From assembly GCF_003457605.1 (NCBI RefSeq), contig NZ_QRAN01000017.1, forward strand, positions 35,386 to 99,385: a stretch of 64,000 nt of DNA. Direction: 5' to 3'. Below the pieces are notes generated by a model. That model worked only from the letters and a program-made list of their open reading frames with translations. It ran no database searches and was not told where the DNA came from. How positions within the stretch are numbered: the stretch's first letter is position 1; each line of letters begins with the position of its first letter. Below are positions 9,615 through 21,500 of this stretch, one piece after another. The position numbers and the translations under genes were made by a program. Source of the stretch: Seongchinamella sediminis. GTDB taxonomy: Bacteria > Pseudomonadota > Gammaproteobacteria > Pseudomonadales > Halieaceae.

Positions 9615-11012
9615 ATGAGCGAGCAACAGGACACCAGTAAACTCTGGGGCGGGCGCTTCAGTGAAGCCACTGACAGCTTTGTACAACGGTTCACCGCCTC
9701 GGTGAACTTTGACCAGCGCATGGCCGCCGAGGACATCACCGGCTCCCTGGCCCACGCTGAAATGCTGACCAGGGTCGGCGTGCTGAGTGCCGATGAACTG
9801 CAGCAGATCCAGGACGGCCTCGCCCGGGTTCGCCAGGAAATCGAGGATGGCAGCTTCCAGTGGTCCATTGAGCTGGAAGACGTGCACATGAACATCGAGG
9901 CCCGGCTCACCGAGCTGATCGGCATCACCGGCAAGAAGCTGCACACCGGGCGCTCCCGCAACGACCAGGTGGCCACTGACATCCGTCTCTACCTGCGCGG
10001 CGCCATCGACCTGATCGCCGCCGAGCTGACCCGGCTGCAGGCCGGCACCATCGAACTCGCCGCGGCCAATAGCGACACCATCATGCCCGGCTTCACCCAC
10101 CTGCAGACCGCCCAGCCAGTCACCTTCGGCCACCATTTGCTGGCCTGGAACGAAATGCTGCAGCGGGACTACGGCCGGCTGATGGACTGCCGGGCGCGGA
10201 TGAACCAGTCACCGCTGGGCGCCGCCGCCCTGGCCGGCACCACCTATCCCATCGACCGTGCGCAAACGGCTGCCGCCCTGGGCTTCGACAAGCCCACCGA
10301 GAATTCCCTGGATTCGGTTTCCGACCGGGATTTCGCCATCGAATTCAGCGCTTTCGCCGCGCTGCTGATGACCCACCTGTCGCGCATGTCGGAGGAACTG
10401 GTGGTGTGGACCTCGGCCCAGTTCTACTTTATCGAGCTGCCCGACCGTTTCTGTACCGGTTCTTCCATCATGCCGCAGAAAAAGAACCCGGATGTGCCGG
10501 AACTGGTGCGCGGCAAGGTCGGCCGGGTCAACGGTCACCTGGTATCACTGCTGACCCTGATGAAAAGCCAGCCCCTGGCCTACAACAAGGACAACCAGGA
10601 GGACAAGGAACCGCTGTTCGACACCGTCGACACGGTGCTGGACTCCCTGCGCGCCTTCGCCGACATGGTGCCGGCTATCCAGCCCCGCAAGGAACAGATG
10701 CGGGAAGCGGCGCGCTCGGGGTTTTCCACCGCCACCGACCTGGCGGATTACCTGGTGGGCCTGGGCCTGCCTTTCCGCGATGCCCACGAGGTGGTGGGCA
10801 AGGCCGTTGCCCACGGGGTTGAACAGGGCCTCGACCTGGCCGAGATGTCACTGGCTACCCTGCAGGGATTCTGCGCCGATATCGGCGAGGATGTATTCGA
10901 GGTGCTTACCCTGGAGGGTTCGGTGAGTGCGCGCAACCACACCGGTGGCACCGCGCCGGCACAGGTTGCCGCTGCCGCCGAGCGGGCCCGGGCGCTGGTG
11001 CTGGCCCGCTAG
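9615..11012 (+). CDS. argH: Argininosuccinate lyase
   Basis: Last step of arginine synthesis: argininosuccinate to arginine and fumarate; cytosolic homotetramer. 465 residues, normal length. Signatures: [11 protein letters not shown] at the N-terminus, [19 protein letters not shown], and the fumarase-superfamily loop [12 protein letters not shown] carrying the catalytic Ser. The ATG at 9615 follows a GGACAGAG ribosome site. It is divergent from algZ, as in Pseudomonas. Its stop overlaps the convergent stop of the DUF3187 gene within CTAG. Confidence 0.98.
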   Translation: MSEQQDTSKLWGGRFSEATDSFVQRFTASVNFDQRMAAEDITGSLAHAEMLTRVGVLSADELQQIQDGLARVRQEIEDGSFQWSIELEDVHMNIEARLTELIGITGKKLHTGRSRNDQVATDIRLYLRGAIDLIAAELTRLQAGTIELAAANSDTIMPGFTHLQTAQPVTFGHHLLAWNEMLQRDYGRLMDCRARMNQSPLGAAALAGTTYPIDRAQTAAALGFDKPTENSLDSVSDRDFAIEFSAFAALLMTHLSRMSEELVVWTSAQFYFIELPDRFCTGSSIMPQKKNPDVPELVRGKVGRVNGHLVSLLTLMKSQPLAYNKDNQEDKEPLFDTVDTVLDSLRAFADMVPAIQPRKEQMREAARSGFSTATDLADYLVGLGLPFRDAHEVVGKAVAHGVEQGLDLAEMSLATLQGFCADIGEDVFEVLTLEGSVSARNHTGGTAPAQVAAAAERARALVLAR

Positions 11013-11983
11013 CCAGCCCCGGGGCGCCAGCGCAGGCTGGCCTGGAAGGTCACGTCCGGCGCCGTTTCCACCTGGATATCCTCCACCAGACTGAGCTCCA
11101 GCGCCCAGCGCTCGGCGAAACGCCAGCGGGCGCCGACACTGAGCATGATCGCCGCCTCGCCGATGCCCTTGATCGCGCTGTCGGCGGGGGCGGCATGGGC
11201 ATCTACCTGGCCCAGCAGGGACCAGGCCTGGCCGATGCGCCAGTCCACGGCCAGGCCAGCAAACCACAGGTGCTGTTCCTGGACCGTCGCTATCCGCTCG
11301 CTCTCGCCGGCGTACAGGTAGCCCAGCTGGCCGTGCCAGCGCAAGGGCAGTGAAGCGCCGTGATAGCCACTGAAGCGCAGCGCCAGGTAGGCATCCTCGG
11401 CGCCGGAGCCGAGGAACTCATCCTCGTCGCCGGTGGCAAACTTGTAGCCGGCCACCAGCGCCGCGGACGAATTCCGCTCGGCAAAGAACCGGTAACTGAG
11501 CGCCAGGCTGGCGTCGCCCGGTCCTGAACCGTCATCCGCCAGGGCAAAACTGTCCGGACCGGCATAGCGGTAATCCAGCAGGTCCCGTTCGACATCGGAG
11601 CGACCGCCGTCGGACATGCCCCAGAAGTCATGCCAGTTGTCGATTACCGAGTCCAGACTACCGCCGCTGTGCTCCAGCCAGGGCAGTTCCAGCTGCAGGT
11701 CCCAGTTATCCGCAACAGCGTAACGGGCCTCCAGCGCCAGGCGGGCGGTCTCACCGTCGAGGTGGAGATACTCCCCCGCCGCTGCCTCCGCCACATAGTG
11801 GCTGGCGATGCTGCCGTGCAGGGCCAGGTCGAACTGCCCGGCGGGAGCTATATCCGCGCTGCGCTGGGAAGGCAGGCCCAGCAGGCCCGCCACCGGGCTC
11901 AGGTTCTTCACATACAGCGGTTCCGCCGCCAGCGCGCCCTGGGACCCTGCCAGCACAACAGCGGACCACCACTTCATAGCCAT
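11009..11983 (-). CDS. DUF3187 family outer-membrane/periplasmic protein
   Basis: Protein of unknown function, 324 residues with a short signal peptide ([23 protein letters not shown] at 11977 is an alternative start). The chain alternates aromatic and polar residues as in beta-barrel outer-membrane proteins, with repeated strand-like segments ([46 protein letters not shown]) and a late [12 protein letters not shown], consistent with DUF3187. The start overlaps the cyaY stop by 10 bases, so it is expressed with cyaY. No enzymatic motif was seen. Confidence 0.8.
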   Translation of the reverse strand: MAMKWWSAVVLAGSQGALAAEPLYVKNLSPVAGLLGLPSQRSADIAPAGQFDLALHGSIASHYVAEAAAGEYLHLDGETARLALEARYAVADNWDLQLELPWLEHSGGSLDSVIDNWHDFWGMSDGGRSDVERDLLDYRYAGPDSFALADDGSGPGDASLALSYRFFAERNSSAALVAGYKFATGDEDEFLGSGAEDAYLALRFSGYHGASLPLRWHGQLGYLYAGESERIATVQEQHLWFAGLAVDWRIGQAWSLLGQVDAHAAPADSAIKGIGEAAIMLSVGARWRFAERWALELSLVEDIQVETAPDVTFQASLRWRPGAG

Positions 11984-12297
11984 TGGAAATCGATTTCCCC
12001 CTGGGATTTCATCTGCTCCACCACAAAAGGGCGGAACAGGCTGCCATCGCGCGTGTTGCGCCAGTCAGCGGCGGCATGGTCGTACTCGTAATGGAAACCA
12101 CCGGCACGGGCGGCGAACCAGAGCTGGCGCACCGGCGGCTGGCGGCTGAACACCATGGTGCTGCCGTTCTCGAACTTGACCGTCAGCACGCCGCCGCCGG
12201 TCTCGTAGTCGAGGTCACTGTCGACCTCATCCAGGGCCAGCTCCATGGCCTCAAAGGTCTGGTCCACCAACTCGCCGTACTCTGCTTCAGAAATCAC
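11974..12297 (-). CDS. cyaY: CyaY, bacterial frataxin
   Basis: Iron-binding regulator/iron donor for Fe-S cluster assembly, cytosolic. 107 residues beginning with GTG at 12297. The acidic first helix (EAEYGELVDQTFEAMELALDE, split by hydrophobic positions) and the beta-sheet core with VLTVKFENGS, RQPPVRQLWFAAR and GGFHYEY are frataxin hallmarks. It diverges from lptM-lysA-dapF, the standard gammaproteobacterial arrangement, and overlaps the DUF3187 gene downstream. Confidence 0.95.
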   Translation of the reverse strand: MISEAEYGELVDQTFEAMELALDEVDSDLDYETGGGVLTVKFENGSTMVFSRQPPVRQLWFAARAGGFHYEYDHAAADWRNTRDGSLFRPFVVEQMKSQGEIDFQWL

Positions 12298-12364
12298 GTC
12301 AACTCATCCAGCCTGTAACCAGCGCACATAATACGGGCTGCTCGCACGGCTTACTACCGGCAGG

Positions 12365-12370
12365 TATAAT
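12365..12370 (+). promoter_or_regulatory. Candidate -10 box for lptM-lysA-dapF
   Basis: A perfect TATAAT lies 26 bases before the lptM start in the short gap between the divergent cyaY and lptM. No good -35 element stands at 16-18 bases upstream, so this is a suggestion only. Confidence 0.4.
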
Positions 12371-12396
12371 CCCCGCTTTTGCACCCTGGAATGCCC

Positions 12397-12546
12397 ATGC
12401 GCTATATCGCCACTTTGACGCTGCTGGTACTGCTGGGCGGCTGCGGCCAGACTGGCCCCCTGTACCTGCCCGGCGAGGAGCCCGAGCCCCGCAGCCGCGG
12501 CAGCGCCAGCGACAACCGCGAGGAGCCCCTGCCCGAGGGCATGTAA
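12397..12546 (+). CDS. lptM: LptM (YifL) family small lipoprotein
   Basis: 49-residue lipoprotein. LptM assists maturation of the LptD/LptE lipopolysaccharide translocon in the outer membrane. The start MRYIATLTLLVLLGGC gives a signal peptide ending in the lipobox LGGC (Cys16), followed by GQTGPLYLP, the conserved short motif of the family, then a charged Pro/Glu/Arg-rich tail. ATG at 12391 is in frame two codons earlier, but GGA at 12388-12390 is spaced correctly only for 12397. It sits between cyaY and lysA/dapF as yifL does in Escherichia coli. Confidence 0.88.
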   Translation: MRYIATLTLLVLLGGCGQTGPLYLPGEEPEPRSRGSASDNREEPLPEGM

Positions 12547-12562
12547 CCCTATGAGACAGAGC

Positions 12563-13813
12563 ATGGAATATTTCCCCTATCGGGATGGCGAACTGCACGC
12601 CGAGAACACCCCTGTCAGCGCGATTGCCGAGCGCTTTGACACGCCCTGCTACGTGTATTCCCGAGCCGCCCTGGAAAATGCCTTCCGCGAATACCAGCAG
12701 GCCCTGGCGGGCTGCGATCACCTGATCTGTTACGCAGTGAAAGCCAACTCCAACCTGGCGGTACTCGATACCCTCGCCCGCCTGGGTGCCGGCTTCGACA
12801 TTGTCTCCCTCGGTGAACTGGAACGGGTGGTTGCCGCCGGTGGCGACCCCGGCAAAATCGTGTTTTCCGGGGTCGGCAAGAAGCCCCTGGAAATGGCGCG
12901 GGCGCTGGAACTGGATATCGCCTGTTTCAACCTGGAGTCGGCGGCGGAACTGGAGGTGCTGGCGGGCGTGGCGGCCCAGCTGGCAAAGACAGCCCGCGTG
13001 TCGGTGCGGGTGAACCCCGACGTGGACGCCAATACCCACCCCTACATCTCCACCGGGCTCAAGGAGAACAAGTTCGGCGTCACCATGGATGAGGCCCTGG
13101 CGGTGTACCGGCGGGCCGCGGAACTGCCGTTCATCGAGGTGGTGGGCGTCGACTGCCACATTGGCTCCCAGCTGACCCAGATCAGCCCCTTCATCGACGC
13201 CCTCCAACGCCTGCTGGCGCTGGTGGACACCCTGGCGGATGAGGGCATTGCGCTGCGTCACCTGGACCTCGGCGGTGGCCTCGGCGTCTGCTACCAGGAC
13301 GAGCAGCCGCCAACGATCGCCGACTACATCGCCGCGCTGCGCGCGGAACTGGGGGAGCGGCCGCTCACCCTGGTATTTGAACCCGGACGCTCGATTGCCG
13401 CCAATGCCGGCCTGCTGCTCACCCGGGTGGAGTACCTGAAAAGAACCCCGGAACACAATTTCGCCCTGGTGGACGCCGCCATGAACGACATGCTGCGCCC
13501 GGCCCTCTACCAGGCCTGGATGGATATTCGCACGACCCAGGAGCAGGTCGACGCGGCGGTCGAATGCTGGGACGTGGTGGGCCCGGTCTGCGAAACCGGC
13601 GACTTTCTCGGCAAGCAGCGCCAGCTGGCCCTCCGCCAGGGCGACCTGCTGGCGCTGTCGGGTGCCGGGGCCTACGGCTTTACCATGAGTTCCAATTACA
13701 ACAGCCGGCCGCGGGCCGCCGAAGTCATGGTCGACGGCGACGCCGTTCACCTGGTGCGGGAGCGGGAGTCCCTGGCTGATATCATACGCGGTGAGCACCG
13801 CCTGCCGAACTGA
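12563..13813 (+). CDS. lysA: Diaminopimelate decarboxylase
   Basis: PLP enzyme converting meso-diaminopimelate to lysine; cytosolic. 416 residues from the ATG at 12563 ([11 protein letters not shown]), which matches homologues; an ATG at 12551 would add four residues. Motifs: the PLP lysine in [21 protein letters not shown], the glycine-rich phosphate loop LGGGLGV, EPGRSI, and the active-site Cys in CETGDF. It follows lptM by about 16 bases and precedes dapF by 2 bases; the pair performs the last steps around the DAP branch point. Confidence 0.97.
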   Translation: MEYFPYRDGELHAENTPVSAIAERFDTPCYVYSRAALENAFREYQQALAGCDHLICYAVKANSNLAVLDTLARLGAGFDIVSLGELERVVAAGGDPGKIVFSGVGKKPLEMARALELDIACFNLESAAELEVLAGVAAQLAKTARVSVRVNPDVDANTHPYISTGLKENKFGVTMDEALAVYRRAAELPFIEVVGVDCHIGSQLTQISPFIDALQRLLALVDTLADEGIALRHLDLGGGLGVCYQDEQPPTIADYIAALRAELGERPLTLVFEPGRSIAANAGLLLTRVEYLKRTPEHNFALVDAAMNDMLRPALYQAWMDIRTTQEQVDAAVECWDVVGPVCETGDFLGKQRQLALRQGDLLALSGAGAYGFTMSSNYNSRPRAAEVMVDGDAVHLVRERESLADIIRGEHRLPN

Positions 13814-13815
13814 CC

Positions 13816-14646
13816 ATGCTACTGAAATTCACCAAAATGCACGGCGCGGGCAATGACTTTGTGGTCATCGACCTGATCAGCCAGCGCTGCAAGCTGCGTT
13901 CCCGCGACATCCGCAAACTGGCGGACCGTCACTTTGGCGTGGGTTGCGATCAGGTGCTGGTGGTGGAGCCCCCGGGCAGCCCGGATGTCGACTTCCGCTA
14001 CCGGATTTACAACGCCGATGGCGGCGAAGTGGAGCAGTGCGGTAATGGCGCCCGCTGTTTCGCCCGCTTTGTGCGCGATAAAAAGCTGACCAACAAGCGG
14101 CTTATTACGGTGGAAACCGCCGCCGGCGTGATCGAGCTGCGGATGCGCGACAATCACCGGGTCGAGGTCAACATGGGCGCCCCGGCGCTGACCCCCGCGG
14201 ATATTCCCTTCGACGCGGCGCAGCAGGCAGAGAGCTATTCCCTGGAGGTGGGCGACCACAACCTGGAAATCGGCGCCGTCTCCATGGGCAACCCCCACGC
14301 GATTACCCGGGTGGACGAGGTGGCCGCGGTGGATATCGGGCACCTGGGGCCATTGATCGAGAATCACCCCCGCTTCCCCGAGCGGGTCAACGCCGGTTTT
14401 ATGGAGCTGGTGTCCGACAGCGAAATTAACCTGCGGGTCTTCGAGCGCGGCGTCGGCGAGACCCTGGCCTGCGGCACCGGCGCCTGCGCCGCGGTTGTGT
14501 ACGGATTATCCCGCGGCTGGCTGCGCGATACCGTGACAGTTAATCTTCCTGGCGGTAAGCTGTCCATATCGTGGGCCGGCCCGGGCCAGCCCGTGATCAT
14601 GACCGGCCCCACCGCATCGGTATTCGAGGGCACGATAAGAATTTGA
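13816..14646 (+). CDS. dapF: Diaminopimelate epimerase
   Basis: Interconverts LL- and meso-diaminopimelate, feeding both lysine and peptidoglycan; cofactor-independent and cytosolic. 276 residues, normal length. Both catalytic cysteines are present, in [13 protein letters not shown] and [12 protein letters not shown], as is the N-terminal [15 protein letters not shown]. It starts two bases after the lysA stop. Confidence 0.98.
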   Translation: MLLKFTKMHGAGNDFVVIDLISQRCKLRSRDIRKLADRHFGVGCDQVLVVEPPGSPDVDFRYRIYNADGGEVEQCGNGARCFARFVRDKKLTNKRLITVETAAGVIELRMRDNHRVEVNMGAPALTPADIPFDAAQQAESYSLEVGDHNLEIGAVSMGNPHAITRVDEVAAVDIGHLGPLIENHPRFPERVNAGFMELVSDSEINLRVFERGVGETLACGTGACAAVVYGLSRGWLRDTVTVNLPGGKLSISWAGPGQPVIMTGPTASVFEGTIRI

Positions 14647-14707
14647 GGCGGCCAGCGCCTCTTTCCGGGCACGGCTGACGCCGCCGGCAGACCAGGGGAG
14701 AAAAACC

Positions 14708-15394
14708 ATGTCTAATGATCAGGCCGAGGCGCTTGCCGCCGTGCCGCAACTCAGCGATGAGCAGGTGCGCGACTACCTCAAGCACAACGGTGACTTCCTG
14801 CAGCGCAATCCGGACATGCTGGATCACCTGCACATATCCCATGCCTCCGGCAGCGCCGTATCCCTGGTGGAAAAGCAGGTCAGCGTGCTGCGCGAGCGCA
14901 ACATCGACATGCGCCACCGGCTCGCCACCCTGACCAGAAACGCCCGCGACAATGACCTGCTCTACGAGCAGACCCGCCGCCTGGTGCTGGCGCTGCTGGA
15001 CGCCGACAGCGTCGAGGCGCTGTACGCGGCGTTCATGGACGCCATGAACAGCGATTTCAAGGTCGGCTACGCCAGTATGATCCTGTTCGGCGCAGCTGAA
15101 GCCGGCCAGGCCTGCCGCATCGAGCCCGAGGAAAAGGCCAGGGGCGAGATCGGCGCGCTGCTGCAGGGGCGCAAGCCGGTGTGCGGCGTGCTGCGCAAGG
15201 AAGAACTCGCCTACCTGTTCCCGGATGCCGGCGAGGTCGGCTCGGCGGCGCTGATGCCACTGGCCAACGGCGCGGCGCTGGGGCTGATTGCGGTGGGCAG
15301 CGCCGACGCCAACCGCTACAGCAGTACCATGGGCACCCTGTTCCTCACCCATATCGCCGATGTCATTGTCCGCCTCCTGCCGCGACTCCGGTAA
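14708..15394 (+). CDS. DUF484 family protein
   Basis: Conserved cytosolic protein of unknown function, 228 residues. The N-terminal part has the family motif VRDYLKHNGDFLQRNPDML, then a coiled coil (about 50-80, VEKQVSVLRERN), then a GAF-like domain ending with a helix at LFLTHIADVIVRLL. The ATG at 14708 follows AGGGGAG. DUF484 genes sit between dapF and xerC in Pseudomonas and relatives, as here; xerC begins 6 bases after this stop. Confidence 0.92.
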   Translation: MSNDQAEALAAVPQLSDEQVRDYLKHNGDFLQRNPDMLDHLHISHASGSAVSLVEKQVSVLRERNIDMRHRLATLTRNARDNDLLYEQTRRLVLALLDADSVEALYAAFMDAMNSDFKVGYASMILFGAAEAGQACRIEPEEKARGEIGALLQGRKPVCGVLRKEELAYLFPDAGEVGSAALMPLANGAALGLIAVGSADANRYSSTMGTLFLTHIADVIVRLLPRLR

Positions 15395-15400
15395 ACGGGT

Positions 15401-16318
15401 GTGAGCACCCCCCTGGCGGACGACTGCGCAGCGTTTATCGATTACCTGCGGGACGTGCGCCAGCTGTCGCCGCACACGCTGGACAACTACCGGCGCGATC
15501 TCGCCTCCCTGCAGCAGTACTGCGAAAGCAACAAGCGGTCCAGCGCCCGCGACCTCGACGAGGCGGATATTCGCGCCTGGGTCAGCCTGCTGCATCGCCG
15601 CGGCCTGGCGGGCAGCAGCATCCAGCGCAGCCTGTCGGCGACGCGTTCCTTTTTCAACTACCTGGGCCGGGTAAATGGCCATCCGCGCAATCCCGCCGCC
15701 AGCGTACAGGCCCCGCGCAAACCCCGGAAACTGCCGCGCACCCTGGACGCCGACCAGGTGGACCGCTACCTGCAGTTTGCCGACCAGGGGCCGACCGCGT
15801 TGCGGGACCGGGCCATGGCAGAACTGTTTTACTCCTCGGGCCTGCGGCTGGCCGAACTGAGCTCGGTCAATATCGACGATATCGACCGCAGCGCCCGCCT
15901 GCTGACCGTAACCGGCAAGGGCAACAAGACCCGCACCGTACCCGTGGGCAAGGCCGCGCTGGACGCCATCGACCAGTGGCTCAGTGTGCGCCCGCAAGCA
16001 GCGAGCGACGGTGATGATGCCGCCAGGGCCCTGTTCACCAGCAACCGTGGCCAGCGCATCAGTGTGCGCAACATCCAGGCCCGGCTGAAGCTGCAGGGGC
16101 GTAAATCCGGCATGCACCAGGACGTGCACCCGCACATGTTGCGGCACTCCTTCGCCAGCCACATGCTGGAATCCTCCGGCGACCTGCGGGCGGTGCAGGA
16201 ACTGCTGGGGCACGCCAATATCTCCACCACCCAGATATACACCCACCTTGACTTCCAGCACCTGGCCAAGGTGTACGACGCCGCCCACCCCCGGGCGCGG
16301 CGGCGCAAGCGCGACTAG
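15401..16318 (+). CDS. xerC: Tyrosine recombinase XerC
   Basis: Site-specific recombinase that, with XerD, resolves chromosome dimers at dif. 305 residues with a GTG start at 15401. The N-terminal SAM-like core-binding domain (about 8-95) precedes the catalytic domain. Catalytic residues are in place: Arg in SSGLRLAEL, Lys in [10 protein letters not shown], His and Arg in [12 protein letters not shown], His in LGHANIS and the Tyr nucleophile in TTQIYTHLD. Position after dapF/DUF484 fits xerC rather than xerD or an integron/phage integrase. Confidence 0.96.
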   Translation: MSTPLADDCAAFIDYLRDVRQLSPHTLDNYRRDLASLQQYCESNKRSSARDLDEADIRAWVSLLHRRGLAGSSIQRSLSATRSFFNYLGRVNGHPRNPAASVQAPRKPRKLPRTLDADQVDRYLQFADQGPTALRDRAMAELFYSSGLRLAELSSVNIDDIDRSARLLTVTGKGNKTRTVPVGKAALDAIDQWLSVRPQAASDGDDAARALFTSNRGQRISVRNIQARLKLQGRKSGMHQDVHPHMLRHSFASHMLESSGDLRAVQELLGHANISTTQIYTHLDFQHLAKVYDAAHPRARRRKRD

Positions 16319-16343
16319 TCTCCTGACCGGGTAATTCGCTGAC

Positions 16344-17051
16344 ATGGCCATCAAGGTAATCACTTTCGACCTGGACAACACCCTCTGGGATGTGGACCCG
16401 GCCCTCATCCGCGCCGAGGAAGCCCAGCGCCGCTGGCTGCTGGAACACCGCCCCGGGGCCATTGAGAACTACGATCACCAGGGACTGTGGGAATTCAAGA
16501 AGTCACTGTGGCAGCGCCACCCGGAGCTGCTGCACAATGTCAGCGCCATGCGCCGGCAAATGCTGCTGGAACTGCAGCTGGCTGCCGGCTACCCGCAGCA
16601 CCAGGCACTGGACGGGGCCAGGCAGGCCTTCGATGTGTTTCTCAATGAACGCCACCGGGTACAACTCTACGAGCAGGCGCTGGACGTACTGGGGCGACTG
16701 GCCAGCCAGTTCAGCCTTGGGGCCCTGACCAACGGCAATGCCGATATCTACAAGACCGACGCCGGGGAGTATTTCGACTTCGCCTTTCTGGCGGAGGAAT
16801 GTGGCGCCAGCAAACCGGCGCCGGACATGTTTCACGCCGCCATTGCAAGGTCCGGGGCCGCCGCCCACGAGATCGTCCACGTCGGCGACAACCCCGAGCA
16901 CGATATCAGGGGGGCACTGGAGGTCGGCATGTACACCGTGTGGATAAACCTGAAGCGGGAACCCTGGCCCGGCGGCCCGCAGGCCCACCAGGAAGTCAAC
17001 GAGCTGGCGCAGCTGCCGGACGCTATCACCGCCATCCAGGCACTGCCCTGA
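16344..17051 (+). CDS. HAD-superfamily hydrolase, YigB type
   Basis: Haloacid-dehalogenase-fold phosphatase, 235 residues. Motif I FDLDNTLWDV carries the nucleophile Asp and acid/base Asp; motif II is LTNGN, and the late HVGDNPEHDI holds the metal-binding acidic residues; the C1-type helical cap lies between. In Escherichia coli the YigB gene next to xerC encodes an FMN/sugar-phosphate phosphatase; the substrate here is inferred from position only. It starts about 25 bases after xerC and is probably in the same operon. Confidence 0.9.
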   Translation: MAIKVITFDLDNTLWDVDPALIRAEEAQRRWLLEHRPGAIENYDHQGLWEFKKSLWQRHPELLHNVSAMRRQMLLELQLAAGYPQHQALDGARQAFDVFLNERHRVQLYEQALDVLGRLASQFSLGALTNGNADIYKTDAGEYFDFAFLAEECGASKPAPDMFHAAIARSGAAAHEIVHVGDNPEHDIRGALEVGMYTVWINLKREPWPGGPQAHQEVNELAQLPDAITAIQALP

Positions 17052-17100
17052 GCCTCACCGCGCTGTTTGCCAGCGCTCCGGCGGGCCGGGTGACCAGGCC

Positions 17101-17505
<405 letters not shown>

Positions 17506-18555
17506 TCACTGCGGTGGCATTATCCTGTCGCCGGGAGCGACCCCGGAAATCACTTCTACCCTGCCCTCCCCGTCGGGCTGGCCGAGGCGGACGAACCGCC
17601 TGACCACCCCCGCCTCGGCGGCGACCCAGACCACATTCAGCTGGCCCACTTCCGCCACCCGGTCCTCGGGCACCAGCATGCGGCTGCGCTCGCCCGCGGG
17701 CACCTGGACCCGGGCGTACATGCCGGGCAGCAGGTCGCGCCCCGCCGGCAGCGAGGCCTTGATCAGGAAGTTCCTGGCGCCGGGATCGGCGGCGGGCACG
17801 ATTTCCTCGATGGTGGCGGCGTAGGACTTCTGCGCCGAGGGCACGTCCACCTGCAGCACCTGCCCCGTTTGCAGCGCCAGCGCCAGCTGTTCCCGCACCC
17901 GGGCCTCCACCCACAGGGAGAAAGGATTGTACAGGGACAGCAATTTGCTTCCCGGAGAGGCGGTATCACCGGGCTCGGCAAAACGGTCAACCACCCTGCC
18001 GGCGATCGGCGAGCGGATTTCGCTGAAACCAACAGCAGCCTGGGCCTCTTCCAGCGCCTGGCGCGCCGACGACAGGTCAGCCTGCAGTGACGCGGCGTCA
18101 GCACGGGCCGCATCGCGGTCGGCAACCGCGATCAGCCCGCGCTGGTGCAGTTCCTCGGCCCGTTTCAGGTTCTGCTTCGCCTCCCGCAACCGCGCTTCCA
18201 CCGAGCGTACCCGGTCAGCGGCCTGCCGGGCCCGGGCCTCGAGGTCGGTTTTTTCCAGCTCCAGCAGCAGCTGGCCCTGTTCCACGTAATCACCGGCGCG
18301 AACATGAATCCGGGTAATCCGTGCCAGCAGGCGGGAGGAGATAATCGTCGCCTCCCGGGCTTCCACCGAGGCGGGCAGGCTCTCGCTGACTCCGCCCCGG
18401 ACCAGTTCGACAGCGACCGCGGCGGAGTCATCCACCGCCGCGGGTGTGGCGATACCGGGCTCTATCTTGTCATCGAAGTACCCCGCCATCAGTGCCACCA
18501 GCAACAGCAGGCCGATGATTGCCACCACGGGCAGCAGCAGTTTTTTCATGATCAC
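17506..18555 (-). CDS. RND efflux periplasmic adaptor (HlyD family)
   Basis: Membrane-fusion protein bridging an RND permease and an outer-membrane channel. 349 residues with an N-terminal membrane anchor (LLLPVVAIIGLLLLVALMAG). It shows the two lipoyl half-motifs (ARITRIHVRAGDYVEQGQLLLELEKTD, in part, and SEIRSPIAGRVVDRFAEPGD) flanking a coiled-coil hairpin (about 95-165), then beta-barrel and membrane-proximal regions. The start overlaps the permease stop by ATGA. The order permease-then-adaptor is the reverse of most RND operons. No outer-membrane channel gene is nearby. Confidence 0.92.
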   Translation of the reverse strand: MIMKKLLLPVVAIIGLLLLVALMAGYFDDKIEPGIATPAAVDDSAAVAVELVRGGVSESLPASVEAREATIISSRLLARITRIHVRAGDYVEQGQLLLELEKTDLEARARQAADRVRSVEARLREAKQNLKRAEELHQRGLIAVADRDAARADAASLQADLSSARQALEEAQAAVGFSEIRSPIAGRVVDRFAEPGDTASPGSKLLSLYNPFSLWVEARVREQLALALQTGQVLQVDVPSAQKSYAATIEEIVPAADPGARNFLIKASLPAGRDLLPGMYARVQVPAGERSRMLVPEDRVAEVGQLNVVWVAAEAGVVRRFVRLGQPDGEGRVEVISGVAPGDRIMPPQ

Positions 18556-21500
18556 ACGTCCTCTGGCGGCGCGCTTGCGGCCGCCGCCTGCAGCTCAGGT
18601 TTATCGAACACCAGCAGATAGACAATCGGCACCACGACCAGGGTAAAGGCGGTGGAGGCGACGATGCCGAAGATAATCGCCAGCGCCAGTCCGGCAAACA
18701 CCGGGTCCAGGGTAATGATCAGGTTGCCGAGCAGGGTGGTACCGGCGGTCAGCAGCACCGGCCGCATCCGCACCGAGCCCGCCTGCAGCAGGGCATCGCG
18801 GATTGAGGCGCCGGCCTCCCTGGCCTGGGAGATGAACTCCACCAGGATCAGCGAGTTGCGCACCACAATACCGGCCAGCGCTATCATGCCGATCATTGCC
18901 GTGGCCGTGAACAGCACCGGTTCCGGCGCCCCGGCGATCCAGCGCTCGCCAAACTGGTTCATCAACCAGAAGCCGGGCATGATGCCAATCACCGTCAACG
19001 GAATCGACAGCATGATAATCAGCGACAGGGAGCTCGACGCTGTCTGCACCCGCAGCACGAAAAAGATGGCCAGCAACGCAAAAGCGTAACCCAGGCCCAT
19101 GTCGCGGAACACGTCCTTGGTAATGCGCCACTCACCCTCCCCGGTCCACTGGACGTCGGTACCCTCGGGCAGCGACCAGCCGTCGCCGGCACCACTGCTG
19201 AGGAAGGTGCGGTCCTGCCAGTCATCGCCAGCGCCGGGCGCCGCGCCCATGTCGGCGTGGACATCGGCAATAATCTCGGCGGGTGTGCGCCCGTTCAGCT
19301 CCGCCATCACGTAGACCACCGGACGCAAGTCCTTGCGATGGATCATGGTGTCGGCGGGGCCATGCTCGAAATCGCCCAGTTCCCCGATTGCCGCCAGCGG
19401 CTGGGGCGCCACCTCCAGGCCCTGGGCGGTGGTCGACTTGGCCACTCCCTGCCGGCCCCTGACCAGCAGGCGTTTGAAATCATGCTCGGACAAGCGGTGC
19501 CGGGGATCCAGGCGCAACTCCATGGGCAGCGGACGGGCTTCGCGCTCCAGCTGCAGGTAGCCCGCCACATAGCCCTCATTGGCCATGGCCAGGGTTTGCG
19601 CCACATCATCGGCGGCAATTCCGGACAGCGCCGCCTTCTGCCGGTCGGTAACGAAGCGCCGCCGCTCGCGGTCGGCTTCCATGGTGGAGTCGATTTCCAC
19701 CACGTGGGCCTCGCGGCCCAGGCGCTCCATCAGCGCGCGGGCGGCCTCTTTCTGGGTCTCGTAGGGGGTGAGGGCATCCGCGTAGATTTCTGCCACCAGG
19801 GTACTGAGTACCGGCGGGCCGGGGGGAACTTCCACCACTTTCACGCTGATCCCGCCGCGGTTAAACGGCTCCAGTAACTGCCGCAGCCGCAGCACCAGGC
19901 CGTGGGACTGGTGCTCGCGCCGGGTTTTGTCGGCCAGGGTGATCCGCAGGTCGCCCAGGTGTGGCCCGATGCGCTGGTAGTAGCGGCGCACCATGCCGTT
20001 GAAGTCAATCGCCGAGGGTACGCCGACAAACGCGGCCACCGCCTGCACTTCCGGCACCCGGGTCACTGTCTCGGCCACCTCGCGCGCCAGGGCCGCGGTC
20101 TGCTCCAGGCTGGCGCTCTCGGGCATATCGATCAACACCTGCACTTCGTTCTTGTTGTCGAAGGGCAGCAGCTTCAGCGGCACCAGCCGGAATACCGGTA
20201 GCGCGGCGGTGACCAGGAACAGCCCCAGCACCGCCCACAGGACCAGTTTGGCCAGCTTGCGGTTATCCAATAGCGGCGCCATGAACCGGGCATAGGGGCC
20301 TTCGCTGACACTGGTCACCTGCGCCACGGGCTGCGCCTGCAGCAGGCGGCTGGCCAGCCAGGGAGTCACCAGGAAGGCCACCAGGGTAGAAGTAATCACG
20401 CTGGCGGGCACGTTGAAGGCCATAGGCGCCATGTAGGGGCCCATCATGCCGGTAATGCCCGCCAGCGGCAGGAAGGCGAAGATAATGGTGACGGTGGACA
20501 GGATCAGCGGGATGCGGATTTCCGCCATGGCGGCCACCACCCGGTCGCCGACGGAGAGATCGCCACGGCCCATAAAGCGGGAAATGTTATCGACGCCGGT
20601 AATGGGGTCGTCCACCAGCAGGCCCAGGGAGAGAATCAGGGCAAACAGGGTGACCCGGTTGATGGTGTAGCCCAGGGCCATGTCCAGGGCCAGGGTAATG
20701 CCATAACAAATGGGCACCGCCAGGCCCACCACCAGCGCCGGCCGCCAGCCGAGGAAGACGCCGATAAACACCACCACGGTAAAAATGGCGAAGCCCAGGC
20801 TGGTACTGAGGTTGTTGACCTTCTCATCGGCGGTCTGGCCGTAGTCGCGCAGCACTTCCACCTGTACTTCCGGTGGCAGCAGTTCACGCTGCATTCTGCC
20901 CATGGCCTGGTGCACGGCCTCGGCCACCGACACCGCGTTGGAGCCGCGCTGCTTGGCCACCGAGATGGCCACCATCGGCCGGTCGCTGGCGGCGCCCCGC
21001 GGGTGCTGGGGTGCGAAGCCGATCCAGGTATAGCTCTCCGCCTCGGCGGGACCGTCCACCACCCGGGCCACATCGCGCAGGTATACCGGGGCGCCGTCGA
21101 CGACGTTCACCACCAGGCCCTGCAGTTCACCCACGCTGCGGATCACATCGCCGGCCTCCAGCAGCACCGAGCCATTGCTCACGGTCAAACCACCGGCGTC
21201 ACGCAGCACATTGGAAACCGACAGGGCCATGACCACGTCCTGGGCGGTGGTATTGCGGGCACCCATGCTTTCCGGATCGATCAGGATGCGCACCGTGCGC
21301 GGCCGGCCGCCGATCACGTTGACTTCGCTGGTGGCGGGGATGGCCTGCAGGAAGGTGGACACTTCATCCGCCAGCCGGCGCAGCTCGAAGTCGTCGTAAC
21401 GCTGCGGGTCCTCGCTCCACAGCGCCAGCATCACAATGGGCACGTCGTCCACTTCCACCGGCCGCAACATCCAGTTGCTGACCACCGGCGGCATTCGATG

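Noticed and set aside
14597..16462. 621-codon open frame on the minus strand
   Set aside because: Antisense to DUF484 and xerC, both of which have clear family motifs.
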